Shown here piece after piece: positions 63,781 through 64,000 of a stretch of 64,000 bases of DNA. The stretch covers positions 111,353,160 to 111,417,159 of the forward strand of contig NC_062219.1 of the NCBI RefSeq assembly GCF_902686445.1, in the 5' to 3' direction. The notes under the pieces are model-generated. The model worked only from the letters and a program-made list of their open reading frames with translations. It did not search any database and was not told the origin of the DNA. This stretch comes from Sciurus carolinensis. Lineage: Eukaryota > Chordata > Mammalia > Rodentia > Sciuridae. The translations under genes and the position numbers were made by a program. Within the stretch, counting starts at the first letter, position 1. Each line of letters starts with the position of its first letter.

Positions 63781-64000
63781 GCAAGAGTCTCCCCACACGG
63801 AGAAGATATTAATTACCTTGTACAACAGAAGGCTACACTTGGGGCAGAATGACTTCACCTGAAGCCACACAACTTGCTGGTGTCTCGGCCAAGATGAGAA
63901 TCCCCCTTTCCCACCTTCTTCCTCAACAGATTTGTCAACACTGGAAGGAGATCCCTGTTTAGGGTGGTGTGAGTCTGTTTCTGCTAAGGATCCTGGGACC
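63781..64000. other. Unique sequence to the window end
   Basis: No recognised repeat or exon. The window ends in ordinary non-coding sequence. Confidence 0.5.

Overview
This window is nuclear DNA from a rodent, almost certainly a squirrel-family (Sciuridae) species. The evidence is its repeats. It has tRNA-Ala-derived ID SINEs, and dimeric SINEs with a 7SL/B1-like left half joined to an ID-like right half (the MEN type known from squirrels). Its L1 3' ends share a sciurid-style 3'UTR. These sit on a background of older mammalian repeats: MIR, L2, L1M, MLT1-type LTRs, and MER5/MER20-like DNA transposons. I cannot tell which squirrel genus it is.

I find no protein-coding gene I can defend. The longest open frames (244, 186 and about 169 codons) have no family resemblance. 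They also lie where chance or repeats explain them. The only recognisable coding sequence is decayed L1 ORF2: a C-terminal piece on the minus strand at 48.9-49.3 kb and a nested pair of plus-strand copies at 61-62.8 kb. I therefore read the window as intergenic or deep-intronic.

Layout: 0-5 kb is mostly unique and GC-rich, with a weakly CpG-enriched promoter-like block (1.9-2.2 kb) and a ZNF143/THAP11-like motif at 1.04 kb. 5-10 kb holds old LTR, SINE and MIR pieces. 10-15 kb is largely unique, with a 20-bp minisatellite and a polypurine tract. 15.8-19 kb is rich in SINEs, an L1 tail and simple repeats. 19-29 kb is largely unique and contains AT-rich blocks that look like conserved non-coding elements. 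29-32 kb has hAT-type elements, an old L1 and an LTR. 32-37 kb is mixed. 37-46 kb is dense in LTR, L1, L2 and SINE copies with clear nesting. 46-60 kb is mostly unique with an L1 tail and microsatellites. 60.6-64 kb holds the nested L1s and an MLT1-type LTR.

The most informative signals are structural. A twin-primed (5'-inverted) L1 is inserted inside an older L1 with a 17-bp target duplication. A three-layer nest (SINE in LTR in old L1) lies next to a small palindromic element inside an L2. A G-quadruplex-capable minisatellite lies at 10.2 kb. Several architectural-protein motifs include a possible convergent CTCF pair at 8.4 and 26.0 kb. Repeat family names come from recall of consensus sequences, not from a search, so subfamily-level names are provisional.
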